Below are positions 28,756-37,403 of a DNA stretch of 64,000 nt, one piece after another. The stretch's first letter is position 1. Every line of letters starts with the position of its first letter. The notes under the pieces were generated by a model, which was not told the DNA's origin, ran no database searches, and worked only from the letters and a program-made list of their open reading frames with translations. Made by a program: the position numbers and the translations under genes. This DNA comes from Clostridium estertheticum (lineage in GTDB: Bacteria; Bacillota; Clostridia; Clostridiales; Clostridiaceae): NCBI RefSeq assembly GCF_026650985.1, contig NZ_CP086239.1, forward strand, positions 5,110,501 to 5,174,500, written 5' to 3'.

Positions 28756-30585
28756 ATTAAAACATTAAAAAGCAAAATTGTAACTATTAATGTGTTTTTA
28801 GTTTTAGTTATAGTAATGATTGGACTACTCTCAAGCTTTAACATATACAGGGTAGGTGGAAAGATAGATGGATTAATAACAAATAATTACAAGAGTATTG
28901 ATGCTTCAACTAAAATGACTGAGGTTATTGAAATCCAGGATAAGACAATTCTTAGATATATTGCTTTTGAAAATAAAAGTACAATAGATATTATTTATAA
29001 TAATAATGAAGAATTTTATAAGTGGCTTAATGTTGCAAAAACCAATATAACTGAAGTTGGTGAAGCTAATAATACTAATAGAATAAGTGAGGACTATCTT
29101 CTGTTTGTTAAGACTTTCTCAAAATTTCACGAATATCAAACTTCTCACACAAGCCAGGATAATATAAAATTTTATAATTCTAAAATTTATCCTTCTGTAG
29201 TTAAGGTTAAAGCCGATTTAGGAATTTTAGCAAAACTTAATGAGAAAGCTATGTTTAAAGGAAGAGACAATGCAAAAAGTAATGCATTAAATGCAATGCA
29301 TTTTATATTATTAATTTCCTCCATAGCTGCAATTATAGGATTAATAATATCACTTATATTTACAAATAAGTCTTTAAAACCTATATATCTACTCACTGAG
29401 ACTATAAAATCAGTTAAACAAGGAGAAATTAATAAACAAGCACCTGTGATAAATGAGGATGAAATTGGAATGCTTGCAATGGAATTTAACAATATGACAA
29501 ATAGGCTTTATGAATTTGAGCAGAGCACAACTGGTAAGTTACTTTCTGAGAGAAATAAATCTATTGCAATTGTAAAAAGTATAACAGATCCATTAATAGT
29601 TCTAGATGCTAGTTATAAAATTCAATTACTAAATGATTCTGGTGAAAACATTTTTGGAGTATTAGAACAAAATATAATTAATAGTCATTTTTTAGAGACT
29701 ATTAGAAATATGGAATTATATGATTATATTTTTTGTGTTGTGGATAATAAGGCTCCTATTACTGAAAAGATAATTAGTCTTAAGGTAAATGATAGAACTT
29801 ATTTTTTTAATATTATAGTAACTGTAGTTTATGATAAAGAGAATAAAATTAATGCTATAGTGGTACTTTTAAAAAACATAACAGAATATAAGGCGCTAGA
29901 AAAAGTACGTACAGATTTTATAGCAACTATTTCTCATGAATTTAAGACGCCACTTACTTCAATTATGATGGGGGTAGGCTTAATACTTGAGAAAAATGTA
30001 GGAGTTATAAACAAAAAACAAGAAGAACTTTTAGATACTATAAAAGAAGAGACTGAAAAGCTTACAGATCTAGTTAGTGATCTTCTAAAACTTTCAAAAA
30101 TACAGTCGGATCAAGCAGTATATAATATAAAAGCATATTCTATAGCTGAGATTGCAAGTAATTGTATTAAAAATTATGAGACCCAGGCAAAAAACATCGG
30201 AATTACTTTATACAATAGTATAGAAAGTAATTTACCTAATGTAATTGTAGATAAAGAGAAAATAACTTGGGTATTAAATAATCTAGTTTCTAATGCTATT
30301 AAATACACTGATTCTGGTGGAAAAATAATTATAGGTGCAGTTATAGATGGCCAAAAAATGAAAGTTTTTGTTAAAGACAACGGTAAAGGAATTCCTAGAG
30401 AATACCATGAGAAAATATTTGAAAAGTTTGTCAAAATAAGTGCCTATGATACAGAGTTTTTGAGTTCGGGTATAGGGCTTTCTATAGCAAAGGGAATTGT
30501 AGAAGCTCATGATGGAACAATTTATTGTGAAAGTGAAGTTGATAAGGGGAGTAATTTTATATTTACGTTACCTGTGGAGAAATAA
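28756..30585 (+). CDS. Membrane PAS sensor histidine kinase, putative ATT start
   Basis: The protein has 609 residues from ATT at 28756, or 597 from GTG at 28792. Order: TM1 (about 8-30), an extracytoplasmic helical domain (about 40-180), TM2 (about 185-207), HAMP, PAS (about 265-370), HisKA with ATISHEFKTPLTSI (His about 393), and HATPase with NLVSNAIKYTDSGG, DNGKGIP and GIGLSIAKG. AAGGGGG at 28741-28747 is perfectly spaced for the ATT, which restores a normal positively charged MKTLKSKI start. The GTG has no ribosome site and would begin inside TM1. It sits behind the kinase-less KdpD and probably phosphorylates the receiver-TPR protein; that pairing is inferred. Confidence 0.85.
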   Translation: MKTLKSKIVTINVFLVLVIVMIGLLSSFNIYRVGGKIDGLITNNYKSIDASTKMTEVIEIQDKTILRYIAFENKSTIDIIYNNNEEFYKWLNVAKTNITEVGEANNTNRISEDYLLFVKTFSKFHEYQTSHTSQDNIKFYNSKIYPSVVKVKADLGILAKLNEKAMFKGRDNAKSNALNAMHFILLISSIAAIIGLIISLIFTNKSLKPIYLLTETIKSVKQGEINKQAPVINEDEIGMLAMEFNNMTNRLYEFEQSTTGKLLSERNKSIAIVKSITDPLIVLDASYKIQLLNDSGENIFGVLEQNIINSHFLETIRNMELYDYIFCVVDNKAPITEKIISLKVNDRTYFFNIIVTVVYDKENKINAIVVLLKNITEYKALEKVRTDFIATISHEFKTPLTSIMMGVGLILEKNVGVINKKQEELLDTIKEETEKLTDLVSDLLKLSKIQSDQAVYNIKAYSIAEIASNCIKNYETQAKNIGITLYNSIESNLPNVIVDKEKITWVLNNLVSNAIKYTDSGGKIIIGAVIDGQKMKVFVKDNGKGIPREYHEKIFEKFVKISAYDTEFLSSGIGLSIAKGIVEAHDGTIYCESEVDKGSNFIFTLPVEK

Positions 30586-30618
30586 AAATATTAATAGTAG
30601 AGATAATTTAAAAAGAGT

Positions 30619-30647
30619 GGGGGCAGTTCAAAGTGTGAACTACCCCC
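30619..30647 (-). terminator. Hairpin terminator of the lipoprotein gene
   Basis: GGGGGCAGTTCA and TGAACTACCCCC pair with one mismatch. On the minus strand it is followed after five bases by CTTTTT, so it mainly serves the lipoprotein. It may also slow plus-strand read-through from the kinase. Confidence 0.7.
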
Positions 30648-30684
30648 GTTATATAGCTGTTTTTAGTATTTAGTGTTATTCATA

Positions 30685-31881
30685 TTAATTCAGATCTTTT
30701 GGTGCATAATTTACTTCGATTTTTTCGATTTTACCGTCTTTAGTCATAAAGACAACTTGCTCAAATATTTTTCCGTATGTATAATATTTGAAGCTTGGGC
30801 TTGAATCTACTTTAGTAGGCTTGCCAAAAGCGGCAGTAACTTGAGCTAGAGTAGATTTCTGGGAAATTCCTTTTGGTAATTCTAGATCAATCACCGCACC
30901 GTTATTGTAGTATTCAATATAAGTTGCAAAACAGTATTTTAGAGGTTGTCCCTTGTCGCTATAGTTTTTAATCTGAGTTCTTAGCACCTGATTGTCTTTT
31001 CTTAATTCAACGCCTACGGCACTGGATTTTGCTGGAATCACTTTAGAACTAGTTGATTGAAGTACCCAACCATTTTTTATTAGCTCAGTAATAGGTACTG
31101 GTAATTTATAGAATTTGCCGCCATACTTAACTTGGAAGGATAATAAATCTTTACCTACACTTGAAGGCGTTTTATAATTTTTAACAGCTTCAGGAATGTT
31201 TGTATCAGTTGATTTAGCTTCTGCTTTTGCAGGTGGTGCTAAATTTTCTAACTTAATAGAATATACTTTCTTAGTTTTAGTATCAATTGAAATTTCATAA
31301 TTTGAATAGGTACCTGATTTATAAGTTAGTTTAATCCGAGTATCTCCATTATATTGGCTTGAAGCTTTACCAAATGCCGCAGTTACTTCAGCATTTGTAG
31401 AACCTATTGTAATTCCTTTTGCAATGGAGATGGTTGTTCCCTTTTTTACATTTTCTGAGTCTATTGTAATTGCACCAACATGACATTTTGAAAGTGGCAA
31501 TACATCTGTTCCAAAATTTGCTATATTAATCATCATTGTTTGTTCACCTTTTTTCAAGTATACTATCTTATACTTATTTGGTGCCAACGTACTTTTAAGA
31601 AAATCTTCACCTACCCATCCATTTTTTTCGAAGGTAGAAAATGCAGCTGGAAGAGAATATGCAATACCATTTATTAATACTTGATATTGATATAAATCAT
31701 TGGATATGGCTACGGAAGCGGGTTTTGTGGTAGCCACTGCTGTTTTGCTGTCTACAGTTGTAGTTTGTTTTTCCGATGTAGCAGGTACTGCTTTAGTTGC
31801 AACTTTTTTAGAACAAGCTGTAAATGATAAAACTAGTACAATTAGTGATAATAATAATAACATTTTTCTTTGAGTTTTCAT
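30685..31881 (-). CDS. Lipoprotein with two tandem copies of an uncharacterised domain
   Basis: The 398-residue protein has a lipoprotein signal (hydrophobic residues 7-20, lipobox FTAC, Cys23) and a Thr/Ala-rich linker (about 24-60). Two related units of about 150 residues follow (about 62-215 and 243-395). Matching landmarks are YQVLINGIAYSLP / FQVKYGGKFYKLP, FEKNGWV / LIKNGWV, and STNAEVTAAFGKAS / STLAQVTAAFGKPT. Each unit looks like a small alpha/beta domain of the BLIP/SmpA-like shape, but I do not recognise the family and infer no function. It should be anchored to the outer face of the membrane. Ribosome site is GAGATGATG. Monocistronic. Confidence 0.8.
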   Translation of the reverse strand: MKTQRKMLLLLSLIVLVLSFTACSKKVATKAVPATSEKQTTTVDSKTAVATTKPASVAISNDLYQYQVLINGIAYSLPAAFSTFEKNGWVGEDFLKSTLAPNKYKIVYLKKGEQTMMINIANFGTDVLPLSKCHVGAITIDSENVKKGTTISIAKGITIGSTNAEVTAAFGKASSQYNGDTRIKLTYKSGTYSNYEISIDTKTKKVYSIKLENLAPPAKAEAKSTDTNIPEAVKNYKTPSSVGKDLLSFQVKYGGKFYKLPVPITELIKNGWVLQSTSSKVIPAKSSAVGVELRKDNQVLRTQIKNYSDKGQPLKYCFATYIEYYNNGAVIDLELPKGISQKSTLAQVTAAFGKPTKVDSSPSFKYYTYGKIFEQVVFMTKDGKIEKIEVNYAPKDLN

Positions 31882-32235
31882 TAGTAAACATCATCTCATT
31901 TCTTTTATTTAAAAAAGTTATATAATTACAACAATTTTATCTAAGGGATAGACCTTGATAATATAACACCACATTTTGTGGTGAAAATTTAATATAATTA
32001 TTTGCTTTTTCACAGGCAAGCTTGTACAAGCAAGACTACTTACTATATTACCAAAGTTAAGCAATAAATACAATCAGTGTAAAAAATGAATAAGTTTATA
32101 ATATACAAACTAAAGTACTTATTTTGGACTTTTTCAAAGAAATGCATATGAGGCAGAGAAAGCTAAGTATGTTGCAATATTTTAGTATGTTTTTTTCGTT
32201 TTAAGAATTATAATATTATAAAAAGGAGTTTTATA
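31882..32235. other. 354-base divergent region with two small palindromes
   Basis: No gene is seen. CACCACA-TTT-TGTGGTG (31967-31983) and the perfect 12-base palindrome GCTTGTACAAGC (32020-32031) lie between the divergent lipoprotein and flavodoxin genes and could be operators. No clear promoter was identified. Confidence 0.4.
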
Positions 32236-32658
32236 ATGAATATACAAATAAGATATTTATCTAAATCAGGAAATACAAAAAAAATTGCAGATGCTATAGC
32301 TAAAGAAGTAGGAGTCGCTGCAGAGACAATTGAAAAAGGTGTTACAGGTGATACAGACATTCTATTCTTAGGAGGGGCTATGTACTGGGCAGGAGTTGAT
32401 AACAAATTAAAAAAGTTTATACTTGGATTAGATTGTTCAGTAAAGAAGGTGGCAATATTTAGCACAACAGCAGTTGTAAAATCTGCTTACCCAGAAATAA
32501 AGAAATTACTATTAGCTAAAAATATTTTTGTATATGAGAATGAATTTCACTGTAAGGGAGAATTCTTAAAACTTCATAAAGGAAGACCAAATGATGATGA
32601 TCTAGAGCTTGCAAAACAATTTGCTCGCGAAATTACAAGTATAAGTAACTTTAGATAA
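32236..32658 (+). CDS. Flavodoxin-family protein
   Basis: The 140-residue cytosolic protein begins with a flavodoxin strand and phosphate-binding loop (IRYLSKSGNTKKIADAI), then FLGGAMYWAGVDNKLKKF as the second FMN loop. The C-terminal FHCKGEFLKLHKGRPNDDDLELAKQFA is a layout common in small clostridial flavodoxin-like proteins. It should bind FMN and carry electrons or act as a reductase; the partner is not visible. AAAAGGAG precedes the ATG. sigK begins 90 bases downstream but with its own likely developmental promoter. Confidence 0.87.
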   Translation: MNIQIRYLSKSGNTKKIADAIAKEVGVAAETIEKGVTGDTDILFLGGAMYWAGVDNKLKKFILGLDCSVKKVAIFSTTAVVKSAYPEIKKLLLAKNIFVYENEFHCKGEFLKLHKGRPNDDDLELAKQFAREITSISNFR

Positions 32659-32748
32659 GTTTATTAAAGAACGAAATTTAAATATTAAAAACATGAAAAC
32701 AAATAATTAATCATATTATATCTATAAGCTCTAGTAGGAGGAACATCT

Positions 32749-33456
32749 GTGTTTTTCATAAATTGTTTATTAGATATGATAGGAAATGTTACATTTTTAA
32801 CAGCTTATATAACTGGTACTAATTCATTTCCTCAACCACTAAGCGAGGAAGAGGAAAAATATTATTTAACGAAGTTTGCGGAGGGTGATTTATTAGCTAA
32901 AGGTACATTAGTTGAACGAAATTTGAGACTAGTTGCACATATAGTAAAAAAATATTCCTACCCGGGAAAGGATGTAGATGATCTCATATCTATTGGAACG
33001 GTGGGACTTATAAAAGCTATTGATTCCTTTAATATGAATAAGGGAATAAGGCTCGCGACTTATGCTGCAAGGTGCATAGAAAACGAGATACTCATGTTAA
33101 TTCGGAGTAACAAGAAAATAAAAGGGGAAGTGTATCTGCAAGACCCTATTGGCACGGATAAAGAGGGAAAAGAGGTATCCCTTATGGATGTATTACGTAG
33201 TGAGGAAGATTCTATTATTGATATAGTAGAGAATAAAATACAAATTAAAAGGCTTTATAGTAAGATAAATGTAGTTTTGAAGGATAGAGAAAAAGTAATA
33301 ATTCAAATGCGTTATGGATTACTTGATGGTAAACCTCGAACTCAAAGGGAAATAGCATTAATACTCGGGATTTCTAGGTCATATATTTCTAGAATTGAAA
33401 AGAGAGTACTTAAGAAGTTGAATAAAGAATTAGGTAGTAATAATAATTTAATATAA
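32749..33456 (+). CDS. sigK: Sporulation sigma factor SigK
   Basis: The 235 residues are a sigma-70-type factor of the SigE/SigK group: a short pro-region (about 1-20, FFINCLLDMIGNVTFLTAY), region 1.2/2 with RNLRLVAHIVKKYSYPGKDVDDLISIGTVGLIKA and YAARCIENEILM, and region 4 with GISRSYISRIEKRVLKKLNKE. The pro-region and PGKDVDDLISIG form are typical of SigK rather than SigE. In Bacillus SigK drives late mother-cell genes; in some clostridia it also acts early. The start is GTG at 32749 with TAGGAGGAA upstream. The gene is not interrupted by a skin element. Confidence 0.92.
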   Translation: MFFINCLLDMIGNVTFLTAYITGTNSFPQPLSEEEEKYYLTKFAEGDLLAKGTLVERNLRLVAHIVKKYSYPGKDVDDLISIGTVGLIKAIDSFNMNKGIRLATYAARCIENEILMLIRSNKKIKGEVYLQDPIGTDKEGKEVSLMDVLRSEEDSIIDIVENKIQIKRLYSKINVVLKDREKVIIQMRYGLLDGKPRTQREIALILGISRSYISRIEKRVLKKLNKELGSNNNLI

Positions 33457-33520
33457 TTAAAGCAAATGATGCATTAATAGATAATGATATTCTAGAATAA
33501 ATGATGCTGCATAATAATAG

Positions 33521-33550
33521 TAGGGTAGTAATATAAATATTACTACCCTA
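33521..33550. terminator. Hairpin between sigK and yqeY
   Basis: TAGGGTAGTAATAT pairs perfectly with ATATTACTACCCTA over a two-base loop between convergent genes. U tracts are poor on both sides, so terminator strength is uncertain. Confidence 0.6.
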
Positions 33551-33556
33551 AATTAG

Positions 33557-33997
33557 TTATGAAAGTAACTGAATTACAAGTGGATTTACCTTTCTACTAT
33601 CATACTTACCTTTAAGCTTTGGCATAATAGCCTTCATAACTTTTCCCATGTCACCTTTACCCTTGAAACCATTTTCAGCAATAACCTCAGCGATGATTGC
33701 TTTTGCTTCATCTTCAGTGAATTGCTTTGGCATATAAACCGAAAGCATTTCAATAGATATTTCTGATTCAGATATGATTTCTGTGTTACTAGCTTGTTTT
33801 GCATAGTCGAGAGTTTCATGTAATTGTTTAATTGTTTTTTCAATAATACTTACGAGGTCTATTTCTTCAATCTCCTTCTTTGAATCCATTTCTTTAGTTT
33901 TAACGTCAGCCATTAAAGTTCTTAAAGTAGTTAGTCTTATCTTATCCCTACTTTTCATATATTTAATAATATCGTCTTTTATTGTTTGTTTTAACAT
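33557..33997 (-). CDS. yqeY: GatB/YqeY-domain protein
   Basis: The 146 residues match the stand-alone YqeY family: DIIKYMKSRDKIRLTTLRTLMADVK at the start (split motifs IKYMKSRDK and TLRTLMADVK), YAKQASNTEIISESE..., MPKQFTEDEAKAIIAE and GKGDMGKVMKAIMPKLKGKYD near the end. The domain resembles the tRNA-binding tail of GatB but lacks amidotransferase activity, so a tRNA-linked role is only inferred. TAGGAGG lies seven bases before the ATG. Normal length. Confidence 0.93.
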   Translation of the reverse strand: MLKQTIKDDIIKYMKSRDKIRLTTLRTLMADVKTKEMDSKKEIEEIDLVSIIEKTIKQLHETLDYAKQASNTEIISESEISIEMLSVYMPKQFTEDEAKAIIAEVIAENGFKGKGDMGKVMKAIMPKLKGKYDSRKVNPLVIQLLS

Positions 33998-34109
33998 ATG
34001 TATTTACCTCCTAATGATTTAGTATGATTACAAAATTATTATTATTTTTGCAAAAAGCATACTGTATACATACATTATACTCTTATCCTAGAGGAAGGTC
34101 ATATATATT

Positions 34110-34634
34110 TTATTTATCAAATATTCTTTGGAAGATTCCTTTTTTTCTATGGAGAACTTCTTCTGCTAATGCTTTAGTCCTTTGTCTTTCAAGAGACTGG
34201 TTTAGTGTATCAATTAATTGAATATCGTGTTCTTTAATGGTTTGAGGCAGGGATAATACAATTTTATTTTTCTCTTGTTCTTGTTTAAAAAGGATCTGTG
34301 TATTTTCTAATAATTTATTAATATCATAGAGTTGTCCGTCTTTTACATTTAATTGTTGTTTAATAAATTCAATGTCATTTTTAAGTATTTCAATCATATC
34401 TTCCTTTAATAAATTTACTACGTTAGATGCAACTACAGTAGCTGCTACTTCTGATTCGGCGGTTTGATTATATTTTAGAGATTGTTTAATTGCATCTAGT
34501 CCTTTCTCATCTACACAGGTTTTACCATTGTGTGTTATTAAAAAAGGTTTTACTTCAGGTAGTTTCATTTTAGCATATGCAGTTACTTTACTTATATTTA
34601 AATTCTTAGCAATTTTAAATGCATCATAGATCAT
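34110..34634 (-). CDS. HTH/coiled-coil protein, DUF536-like
   Basis: The 174 residues start with a MerR-like helix-turn-helix (AFKIAKNLNISKVTAYAKM, about 5-25) and a short wing (CVDEKGLDAIKQSL). A long coiled coil follows (about 75-145; IEFIKQQLNVKDGQLYDINKLLENTQ). The KD.Q..DINKLLENTQ heptad pattern resembles DUF536 proteins, often found near plasmid and phage replication genes. The C-terminus is basic (HRKKGIFQRIF). TAGGAGG precedes the ATG. No mobile-element gene is adjacent. It may be a remnant of a mobile region or a small DNA-binding regulator. Confidence 0.65.
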   Translation of the reverse strand: MIYDAFKIAKNLNISKVTAYAKMKLPEVKPFLITHNGKTCVDEKGLDAIKQSLKYNQTAESEVAATVVASNVVNLLKEDMIEILKNDIEFIKQQLNVKDGQLYDINKLLENTQILFKQEQEKNKIVLSLPQTIKEHDIQLIDTLNQSLERQRTKALAEEVLHRKKGIFQRIFDK

Positions 34635-34703
34635 AGTATGCGCCTCCTAATTATATACAAGAAGTATTCTCCAAATATTTCCAAATTCCTCTTTTTAAAA
34701 AAA

Positions 34704-34731
34704 TAAACACATACAAATTTATATGTGTTTA
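34704..34731 (-). terminator. Terminator downstream of the VanW gene
   Basis: TAAACACATA and TATGTGTTTA form the stem. Reading on the minus strand, TTTTTTT follows. Confidence 0.8.
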
Positions 34732-34859
34732 AGTTTTTTCTCTATTTCTTTCCTTAATCTAAATGTTCTTTCTAGTTTTTTGCCATCAATTCTCACTTTT
34801 TCTAATGCATTTTGATCTTGCGCGGCAGAACCCTTTTCAAATAATTTTAGAATAGGTGA
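34719..34859 (-). pseudogene. In-frame 46-codon open stretch after the VanW stop
   Basis: Directly after the TGA that ends the VanW gene (34860-34862) the same frame stays open for 46 codons to TAA at 34719-34721. It encodes a charged, helix-prone sequence (SPILKLFEKGSAAQDQNALE, then KVRIDGKKLERTFRLRKEIEKK). It has no ATG and no ribosome site, and runs into the terminator. It may be the remnant of another gene's 3' end, a former C-terminus lost by a nonsense mutation, or chance. Confidence 0.4.
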
Positions 34860-36218
34860 TCACTTAACTTTTTTTATACCTACCCTAATTACCTCAGCTT
34901 TTAACTGATAGCTATCATTTGAAATTAGTTCATGATTAATTACATTACCATTTTGAATTGTATTTTTATATGTTCTTACTTTATATCCAATCAAAGGAAA
35001 TTGTTCTTGAACAATACTACCAACAGGAAGAGTAGCATCATCTATATACTGAGTAGGGCCAGGTTGAACAGCAGCATATATATCATTCACAAGAGTATAA
35101 GACTTATTGGCTAAACTTGAATTAGAATAAACATTAAAAGTTAGTATCTTATTGCTCACAATACTCTCAATAAAAACAGGATATCCTAAGGTATTAGTAA
35201 ATTTGTAGTCTAAATTACCCCAATCTACTGTTGCATCCATACCTAGTGGTATATAAGTTGAGGGTATGGAATGATGGTTCCTCTCAGTAGAATTGATGTT
35301 TGACCTAATTATGGCATTATATAATGATGTAGATACTTGACATATTCCGCCACCATAATCGGAACTTACTTTGGTACCAATATCAACTGGTGCTGGCTGA
35401 TAACCTTTGTCTGCTGTTCTTTTACCTACAGTGTCGTTGAAACTAAAACTTTCTCCAGGCATTAGGATAGTTCCGTTAATACTTTTTGTTGCAAGGGTTA
35501 TATTAGTGGATCTACCATATGCTGAAGTACTAAAATCAGAAGAAAAACTTGAAAGTTTTGTGTTAACAGTTTGAAGCTTTTCTTTCGTTACAGTTGCTAA
35601 AGTAGTTTTAATATCTGCGCTTACACTAATATCCGCAGAGTTTACGTCTCCATTTATTTTACTTAAGATTTCCTTTTTTAGTTTATCATCCATAAGTGTA
35701 GATCCTTTTGTGTCAGGTGTAACAATGAAGGCATCACCATTCATATAAATGCTTGCATTTTTAGGAGTGCTATTAATTTCTTTTTTCATATTAGAAATTA
35801 GATCTGTTAGAGGTTTAGAATCATAGGTAAATTTCATAGTAATTACCTTGCTTTCAGATTTTCTAATCAATTTATATTTTCCGTACAGCGATAAATTTTT
35901 GCCGTAATTAAAAGCCTCATTAACTACCTCATCAACATTATATTTTGCATTCATCTTTGCAAAATTTAACGAATATGTCTTCTGAGGTGTTTTAATATTT
36001 ACGTTTTTCTTTAACATAGTGGATTGATATTTCTGAGTTACCATATCTTTTGCCTGCGCAAGTGTTTTTCCAGATATATCTAATTCACCGATTTTAACGC
36101 CTGGGTATACAAGACTTGTCCATTTTTTTGTATTATAATTAACATATGCATAAAGTCCACTAGTTCCCAAAACGACTATTAATAGTAAGATTATCATTAT
36201 TTTTATACTTTTTCTCAT
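34860..36218 (-). CDS. VanW-family cell-envelope protein with G5 domain
   Basis: The 452 residues contain an N-terminal membrane anchor (about 6-26), two YoaR-like/PG-binding segments (about 40-215, YPGVKIGELDISGKT), the VanW domain (about 225-360; MPGESFSFNDTVGKRT, YGGGICQVSTSLYNA, RNHHSIPSTYIPLGMDAT) and a C-terminal G5-like domain (about 370-450; EQFPLIGYKVRTYKN). Despite the name, stand-alone VanW proteins are not vancomycin-resistance genes; they are envelope proteins probably acting on or binding peptidoglycan. GGAGGAA lies upstream of the ATG. The downstream in-frame extension is annotated separately. Confidence 0.92.
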   Translation of the reverse strand: MRKSIKIMIILLLIVVLGTSGLYAYVNYNTKKWTSLVYPGVKIGELDISGKTLAQAKDMVTQKYQSTMLKKNVNIKTPQKTYSLNFAKMNAKYNVDEVVNEAFNYGKNLSLYGKYKLIRKSESKVITMKFTYDSKPLTDLISNMKKEINSTPKNASIYMNGDAFIVTPDTKGSTLMDDKLKKEILSKINGDVNSADISVSADIKTTLATVTKEKLQTVNTKLSSFSSDFSTSAYGRSTNITLATKSINGTILMPGESFSFNDTVGKRTADKGYQPAPVDIGTKVSSDYGGGICQVSTSLYNAIIRSNINSTERNHHSIPSTYIPLGMDATVDWGNLDYKFTNTLGYPVFIESIVSNKILTFNVYSNSSLANKSYTLVNDIYAAVQPGPTQYIDDATLPVGSIVQEQFPLIGYKVRTYKNTIQNGNVINHELISNDSYQLKAEVIRVGIKKVK

Positions 36219-36439
36219 AAGTTTTATTATTCCTCCATATTCTGTTAAGTTTTTATTGTATAAACATATAATATCAGTATATCATTTCAAAAGTATACAT
36301 TTTTATCACCAAACCTTTTATGCTCATTTATCATACAGTAAATTATACATTAAATTATATCATAGATATAGGCATCTAAATATTGTTTAATATTAAACTT
36401 TTATAAATAGATTAAGCCTGAGAAACTATAAATTATCTC

Positions 36440-37333
36440 TCAGGATTTTGAGTATTTAAGAAATCCATTATCCATATTTAAAACTATAAGTCCTGTTTCA
36501 TTTAAATATTCAACGTACGACCTTAACATTCGCTCTATTAGGGTATATTTATATATATTGCTTATATTAATATTAAAATTTTCAATAACAGTCTTTAGAA
36601 TATCTTGCATTGTCATATCCCCTACTATGAGAGTATATATTGCTTTTGCTCTGTTTTTATAGAAATTTATATTATCAGTTATAAGTCCAGTAATTTCGTT
36701 GTATATACCTTTATGTGCCACTATGTATTTGCTGCATTTTAAGTCATAAAGTTTTGCTTTGCTTAATAAATCCTCTGTGAGTATATAGGCATAGGGCATT
36801 TTAGAGCTATTCATGACTTCATGACTTATAAGTGCGTCCCCAACATATGCAACGTCATCTGGAGTAGTTATGCATATGTGTGAAGGACTATGCCCTGGTG
36901 TATGAAGAATTTTAAATTCAACTCCACATACATATACTGAGTTTTGATTATCAAAAATCATAATGTCTGTTTGACAAACCATATGTCCAAAATGAAATGC
37001 AACATCAGATAATGTTTGGTTACTGTAATAGAGCTTGAGATTTATAACTGAACTACAAACAAGAGCTTCATAGGCTGGCATTGCAATTAGACAATTGAAT
37101 TTATTTTTAAAGAAAGCATTGTTACCTATATGGTCAACATGAGCATGACTGCATATTATAGCAACCACCTTAAAGCTGTTCTTTTCCAGTAGTTCATCAA
37201 TTCCTTGTCTTTGTCCTTTTGCCCATCCAGAATCCAACATAATTATTTCTTTTTCACTAATTTTATAAAATGGTATGTATGTCATTCCAGTAGTAATACA
37301 AAATGTATTTCCCTTAATTTTTTTTATTTCCAT
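36440..37333 (-). CDS. Metallo-beta-lactamase-fold hydrolase
   Basis: The 297 residues have the HxHxDH motif (CSHAHVDHIGN, about 61-66), a later His in HTPGHSPSH (about 148), Asp in YVGDALI (about 170) and His in VAHKG (about 206), a complete dinuclear-metal set. The last ~80 residues form a helical domain found in some MBL-fold hydrolases of Firmicutes. The substrate is unknown; glyoxalase II-like thioesters are possible. The sequence upstream of the ATG is AT-rich with a weak ribosome site (AAAGATATTA). It may be cotranscribed with the CoA-binding gene upstream on the minus strand, though a hairpin lies between them. Confidence 0.85.
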   Translation of the reverse strand: MEIKKIKGNTFCITTGMTYIPFYKISEKEIIMLDSGWAKGQRQGIDELLEKNSFKVVAIICSHAHVDHIGNNAFFKNKFNCLIAMPAYEALVCSSVINLKLYYSNQTLSDVAFHFGHMVCQTDIMIFDNQNSVYVCGVEFKILHTPGHSPSHICITTPDDVAYVGDALISHEVMNSSKMPYAYILTEDLLSKAKLYDLKCSKYIVAHKGIYNEITGLITDNINFYKNRAKAIYTLIVGDMTMQDILKTVIENFNINISNIYKYTLIERMLRSYVEYLNETGLIVLNMDNGFLKYSKS

Positions 37334-37345
37334 ATAATATCTTTA

Positions 37346-37380
37346 GTGAAAAAGTGCTTATTTCAAAGGCACTTTTTCAC
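37346..37380 (-). terminator. Hairpin between CoA-binding and MBL genes
   Basis: GTGAAAAAGTGC and GCACTTTTTCAC pair perfectly around 11 bases, just 13 bases before the MBL start. It has no trailing U tract. It could attenuate transcription or hide part of the MBL ribosome site. Confidence 0.5.
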
Positions 37381-37403
37381 CAAATAATCACTTCCTTTAT
37401 TGG

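Noticed and set aside
32749-33456. sigK split by a skin-like recombination element
   Set aside because: The gene is continuous from GTG to stop with regions 2 and 4 in one frame; no recombinase gene or junction is present.
34024-34221. Plus-strand reading frame opposite the end of the HTH/coiled-coil gene
   Set aside because: No ribosome site and low-complexity composition. It is antisense to a gene with good coding features.
34860-36218. Vancomycin resistance gene vanW
   Set aside because: The protein belongs to the broad VanW/YoaR envelope family with a G5 domain and no other van genes are nearby; it should not be read as a resistance determinant.
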